Translations under genes and position numbers: made by a program
Part shown: in pieces, positions 7,260 through 7,545 of the stretch
How the letters are laid out: each line of letters starts with the position of its first letter
Position numbering within the stretch: position 1 is the first letter of the stretch
Assembly: GCA_022712335.1 (NCBI GenBank)
Contig: JALAGR010000084.1
Location: 1-7,545, forward strand
DNA from: Pediococcus sp.
GTDB taxonomy: Bacteria; Bacillota; Bacilli; Lactobacillales; Lactobacillaceae
Reading direction: 5' to 3'
DNA length: 7,545 bases
Notes under the pieces: model-generated
Seen by the model: only the letters and a program-made list of their open reading frames with translations
Database searches by the model: none
Told to the model about the DNA's origin: nothing

Positions 7260-7286
7260 TTAGCACTTAGAAAGTTGGAGTGCTAA
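7260..7286 (-). promoter_or_regulatory. CIRCE operator (HrcA binding site)
   Basis: On the coding (minus) strand the element reads TTAGCACTC, a 9-bp spacer, then AAGTGCTAA. The consensus is TTAGCACTC-N9-GAGTGCTAA, so the upstream arm is perfect and the downstream arm has one change (G to A). It begins a few bases after the predicted transcription start and ends 14 bp before the hrcA ATG, directly touching the ribosome site. It can therefore act as a DNA operator and also lies in the mRNA leader. This is the expected control site for the hrcA-grpE-dnaK(-dnaJ) operon. Confidence 0.96.
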
Positions 7287-7297
7287 GAACACTTAAT

Positions 7298-7326
7298 AAG
7301 ATACCAGAGCTTTTTAGAATTGTCAA
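7298..7326 (-). promoter_or_regulatory. Sigma-A type promoter of the hrcA operon
   Basis: On the minus strand a perfect -35 TTGACA (7321-7326) is followed by a 17-bp spacer and the -10 TATCTT (7298-7303), which is preceded by TGG, giving an extended -10. The predicted start near 7290 is just ahead of the CIRCE element. A second -35-like TTGACT lies exactly 10 bp further upstream (7331-7336). The 107-bp gap after ribF shows no terminator, so some read-through from ribF is possible. Confidence 0.8.
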
Positions 7327-7347
7327 CTATAGTCAAGTTTGGTCAGA
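7321..7347 (+). promoter_or_regulatory. CtsR-like tandem heptads overlapping the -35 box
   Basis: Read on the plus strand there are three heptads with exact 10-bp period: TGTCAAC (7321-7327), AGTCAAG (7331-7337) and GGTCAGA (7341-7347). The CtsR consensus is RGTCAAA-NAN-RGTCAAA. Each heptad departs from it at one or two positions, and the first spacer, TAT, fits NAN. The first copy is also the reverse of the TTGACA -35 box, so part of the match is built in. CtsR is known to act with HrcA on the dnaK operon in Staphylococcus and Streptococcus; use here is inference. Confidence 0.5.
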
Positions 7348-7352
7348 CATCT

Positions 7353-7545
7353 TTAGAACTTGTTAAAAAATTCCCTTGTATCCTCTTCATCATGGTGTAA
7401 TTGCTCGATCAAACCGTCTACTGAATCGAATTTAACTTCGCCTCGTAAGCGGTGGTACCATTTGATTTTTACCGTTTCACCATAAATTGCTTCTTTAAAA
7501 TCCAAAATATTAATTTCCGTTGTGACTGGGCGCCCTTCGCCAAAG
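7353..7545 (-). CDS. ribF: Bifunctional riboflavin kinase/FAD synthetase RibF, C-terminal 63 residues
   Basis: The tail of RibF, which phosphorylates riboflavin to FMN and adenylates FMN to FAD. Only the end of the C-terminal riboflavin kinase domain is in the window; the gene starts beyond base 7545. The visible protein contains GEGRPVTTEINILDF, whose Glu (visible residue 10) corresponds to the conserved catalytic glutamate of riboflavin kinases. It also has IYGETVKIKW, the family motif LRGEVKFDSVDGLIEQL (33-49), and a terminal DEEDTREFF (52-60). The frame stops with TAA at 7353-7355. ribF next to hrcA is a common arrangement in lactobacilli. The gap to hrcA has its own promoter, so the two need not be co-transcribed. 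Confidence 0.92.
   Translation of the reverse strand, partial: FGEGRPVTTEINILDFKEAIYGETVKIKWYHRLRGEVKFDSVDGLIEQLHHDEEDTREFFNKF

Noticed and set aside
1..7545. Search for CRISPR arrays, tRNA or rRNA genes, insertion sequences and phage genes
   Set aside because: No regularly spaced long repeats, cloverleaf sequence, transposase or terminal inverted repeats were seen; the window is compact, one-stranded and gene-dense.

Overview
The window looks like a chromosomal segment of a low-GC Gram-positive bacterium, most likely a member of the Lactobacillaceae. The reasons are the gene order ribF-hrcA-grpE-dnaK-dnaJ, a CIRCE operator in front of hrcA, strong AGGAGG-type ribosome binding sites, and DnaK and HrcA sequences of Firmicutes type. 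The species cannot be named from the sequence alone. Every gene I can support lies on the minus strand, so transcription runs from high to low coordinates.

Upstream block (7545 down to about 2470). The C-terminal 63 residues of RibF (riboflavin kinase domain) enter at the edge. A 107-bp gap follows, holding a sigma-A type promoter, a 27-bp CIRCE operator for HrcA, and three GTCA-cored heptads with exact 10-bp spacing that overlap the -35 box and resemble CtsR sites. Next come hrcA (repressor), grpE (nucleotide exchange factor, TTG start), dnaK (Hsp70) and dnaJ (Hsp40). HrcA represses the operon; DnaJ delivers substrates and stimulates DnaK ATP hydrolysis; GrpE resets DnaK. Between dnaK and dnaJ lies a perfect 33-bp palindrome flanked by A and T runs. 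It looks like an internal, bidirectional terminator or attenuator, and a weak candidate dnaJ promoter sits just after it. A strong hairpin terminator ends the block after dnaJ.

Downstream block (about 2465 down to 1). A 165-bp region with direct repeats precedes a tight three-gene operon: an SsuC-like ABC permease, an SsuB-like ABC ATPase whose start abuts the permease stop, and an AMP-dependent acyl-CoA synthetase whose start overlaps the ATPase stop by 4 bp and which leaves the window at base 1. No substrate-binding protein or sulfonate monooxygenase is visible. The coupling suggests that an organic acid is imported and then activated to its CoA thioester, but the substrate is unknown.

Most of the window is conserved housekeeping. 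The parts that deserve attention are the layered heat-shock control region, the dnaK-dnaJ palindrome, and the transporter-CoA ligase operon.
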